A stretch of DNA of 25,794 nt from Chloroflexota bacterium (lineage in GTDB: Bacteria; Chloroflexota; Ktedonobacteria; Ktedonobacterales; Ktedonobacteraceae): contig CADDYT010000083.1 of the NCBI GenBank assembly GCA_902810755.1, forward strand, positions 1-25,794, in the 5' to 3' direction. Of this stretch, positions 24,148 through 25,794 are shown piece after piece; positions within the stretch are counted from its first letter, which is position 1; every line of letters starts with the position of its first letter. A program made the position numbers and the translations under genes. The notes beneath the pieces were generated by a model. The model saw nothing but the letters and a program-made list of their open reading frames with translations. It had not been told where the DNA came from and did no database searches.

Positions 24148-25551
24148 ATGGGCAAGATTCGTTCGTTTGAAAATCCGGTAGAGGCAGGAAGTGGATCGGG
24201 CGGCGAGTATCGCGGGCAGGTGTTAGCGGTTGAGCCGCATGGTATCGAGCAGGTCTCGGCCAGCGAGCGACATGGCAGTCCTCGTACATTGTTTACGCTC
24301 TGGCTCTCGGCCAACATGGGTTTGCCTGTCTGGCTGGTCGGGGCGCTGGCGGTCGTCTTCGGGCTTGGTTTTGCCGATGGCGTAGCCGCTATTGTCGTCG
24401 GCAATATCATCGGTTGCGCGCTGCTGGCCATCACAGCCAGTATGGGGCCGAAGATTGGCATGCCGCAGCTTTCGTTTACGCGCCACAGTTTCGGTGTGCG
24501 CGGCGCGTATCTGCCCGCCCTCCTGAACTGGGTCAGCGCCAGCGGGTGGTACGCAGTGAATAGTATTGTTGGGGCGCTGGCCATTGAGCGGTTGACGACG
24601 TTGCCGTTCTGGGTTTCATTGCTCATTTTGACGGCGGCGCAGATGCTGCTCGGCATCTACGGCTATAACCTTATCCACCGTTTCGAGGCGATCAGCGCGG
24701 CTCTGCTGGCGATCATCTTTCTGTTGATGTCGGTCATCGGCCTGCCGCAGGCGCACTTTGGCCTGGCCTCGAAACTTCCGCTTGCCGACCATGTTGGCCT
24801 CTTTGTGCTGATGACCACCGCCGTTGCCTCTTACGTCTTTAGCTGGTCGCCCTACGCCTCGGACTACGCGCGTTACCTTCCGGCGCAGACGCCGGTCTGG
24901 CGCGTGTTCATTGCCGTGTTTCTCGGCTCCTTCATCGGCTGTGTCTGGTTGCAGGTGCTTGGAGCTGCCGTCGCCACCATTGGCCTCAACCTTGCCCCGA
25001 TTGATCTGGTCGTCAAGGTGATGGGTCCCATCTGGATACCGGCGTTGATCGCCGTCATTCTCGGCACGATTGCCGCCAACGCCCTCAACATCTACACGGG
25101 CGCGCTCTCGCTGCTCACGCTGGACGTGCCGATCAAACGCTGGGTCTCGGTCATCGCCGTTGGTATCCTCGGCGGCGCGCTGGCCCTCTATGGTTCAAGC
25201 GGGCTTTCTGCCAAATATGAAAACTTCCTGCTGCTGATCTCCTACTGGATCGGCCCCTGGCTGGCCGTTGTCCTCGTTGACTTCTTCCTGCATCCCGGTC
25301 GCGCGACACGCTCAGAGCAGGCGTGGCGCGCCGCGTTCAGCAAGGCAGTTGAGTGGCCCGGCCTCGTCGCCTTCCTCGTTGGCCTAGCCGTTTCTGTGCC
25401 GTTCATGAATTCCGCCCTCTACGTTGGCCCGATGGCAAACCTGCTGCACGGCGCTGATATCGCCTACTATGTTGGCATACTGGTAGCCGGTGTTCTCTAC
25501 TACGTGCTGCGTAGTGTTGTGAAGCCGCGTGCAGAGGCGGAGGAAGCGTAA
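24148..25551 (+). CDS. NCS1 family purine/cytosine permease
   Basis: 467 residues from the ATG at 24148, which has AAGGAG eight bases upstream; an upstream in-frame ATG at 24100 lies in the leader hairpin. The N-terminal tail carries HGIEQVSASERHGSPRTLF, the usual NCS1 motif before helix 1, then SANMGLPVW and MGPKIGMPQLSFTRHSFG. About 12 hydrophobic helices follow and the end is charged (KPRAEAEEA). NCS1 carriers bring in cytosine, purines, allantoin or related compounds by cation symport; the substrate cannot be fixed from sequence. The last helices and the length are normal, so the gene is complete. Regulation by the three upstream palindromes is likely. A repeat array begins 20-odd bases after the stop. 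Confidence 0.92.
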   Translation: MGKIRSFENPVEAGSGSGGEYRGQVLAVEPHGIEQVSASERHGSPRTLFTLWLSANMGLPVWLVGALAVVFGLGFADGVAAIVVGNIIGCALLAITASMGPKIGMPQLSFTRHSFGVRGAYLPALLNWVSASGWYAVNSIVGALAIERLTTLPFWVSLLILTAAQMLLGIYGYNLIHRFEAISAALLAIIFLLMSVIGLPQAHFGLASKLPLADHVGLFVLMTTAVASYVFSWSPYASDYARYLPAQTPVWRVFIAVFLGSFIGCVWLQVLGAAVATIGLNLAPIDLVVKVMGPIWIPALIAVILGTIAANALNIYTGALSLLTLDVPIKRWVSVIAVGILGGALALYGSSGLSAKYENFLLLISYWIGPWLAVVLVDFFLHPGRATRSEQAWRAAFSKAVEWPGLVAFLVGLAVSVPFMNSALYVGPMANLLHGADIAYYVGILVAGVLYYVLRSVVKPRAEAEEA

Positions 25552-25573
25552 GCAAGGGGAATATCCCACATCT

Positions 25574-25691
25574 CAGGCCAGCCGCCAGGGGTGGCCCCAT
25601 AGGCGGTAACGGAAGGCCGTGCGAAGGCCAGGCAGGCCAGCCGCCAGGGGTGGCCCCATAGGCGGTAACGGAAGGCCGTGCGAAGGCCAGG
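25574..25691. repeat. Two 59-bp tandem units of the dispersed repeat left half
   Basis: Unit starts at 25574 and 25633 are 59 bases apart, and the two units appear identical. Each holds the core in inverse orientation (CAGGCCAGCCGCCAGGGG) followed by the inverse outer motif (CCCCATAGGCGGTAACGG). A third core at 25692 then continues into the full element, so the left half has been duplicated. Confidence 0.85.
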
Positions 25692-25794
25692 CAGGCCAGC
25701 CGCCAGGGGTGGCCCTACTATAGACGATGGCTCCCCAGGGGGCACGAACGCCGCGTCTCTCGTAGGGCCACCCCTGGCGGCTGGCCTGCGGCGG
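25673..25794. repeat. Dispersed nested palindromic repeat, copy cut by the window end
   Basis: Matches 2756-2877 over 122 bases with about four substitutions. The 27-bp arms are at 25692-25718 and 25762-25788. The right outer motif would lie beyond the window. Confidence 0.85.

Noticed and set aside
25574..25794. CRISPR-like array
   Set aside because: The 59-bp units are contiguous with no unique spacers, belong to a repeat family found elsewhere in the window, and no cas gene is present.

Overview
The window looks like chromosomal DNA of a Ktedonobacteria-type Chloroflexota. The grounds are indirect: an accessory gene set typical of that group (several GAF/PAS domains in one soluble kinase, an XRE regulator with a long TPR-like tail, CoxG/XdhC genes, a YihY membrane protein, zinc-ribbon and low-complexity hypotheticals), moderately GC-rich coding DNA, and many GTAGGG/CCCTAC-bounded palindromic repeats between genes. 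The assignment is inferred from gene content and was not tested by a search.

Layout, left to right. Positions 1-1659 hold a partial repeat, a promoter, and a two-gene unit: an XdhC/CoxI-type maturation factor fused to a YHS domain, then CoxG. Neither is accompanied by molybdenum hydroxylase structural genes in this window. A SAM methyltransferase (1838-2665) follows, then a nested palindromic repeat element that sits between the gene and a good intrinsic terminator. A second CoxG-like gene (minus, 3096-3533) diverges from a low-complexity hypothetical (3935-5188). Next come minus-strand genes: a soluble multi-sensor histidine kinase overlapping an HD-domain hydrolase, and upstream of them a YihY/BrkB membrane protein. 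A small J-domain protein (plus) converges on a zinc-ribbon protein (minus). After a repeat cluster at about 11880-12120 comes an XRE/TPR regulator (minus), divergent from a type IIA topoisomerase B-A pair (14084-18715). The pair ends at a 160-bp nested inverted repeat. The right third carries a second methyltransferase, a 70-residue membrane protein, a DinB/ClbS-like protein, a cyanophycinase-like S51 hydrolase, an S9 peptidase and an NCS1 nucleobase permease. The window ends in tandem copies of the same repeat family.

Functional links are modest. XdhC-YHS with CoxG suggests maturation or membrane recruitment of a molybdenum hydroxylase encoded elsewhere. The kinase and HD protein are translationally coupled by an 8-bp overlap. 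The topoisomerase subunits are 3 bp apart and share one clear promoter. The S51 hydrolase, S9 peptidase and NCS1 permease could together suit nitrogen or peptide scavenging, but each has its own leader, so no operon is claimed.

The signals most worth checking are: (1) three near-identical AGTGT-N7-ACAC palindromes spaced 62 and 64 bp around the NCS1 promoter; (2) the dispersed nested palindrome family; (3) an A subunit with no recognisable GyrA box beside a B subunit with altered motifs; (4) a hairpin covering the ribosome binding site of an 18-codon leader ORF in front of the J-domain gene. I saw no rRNA, tRNA, CRISPR array or transposase gene.
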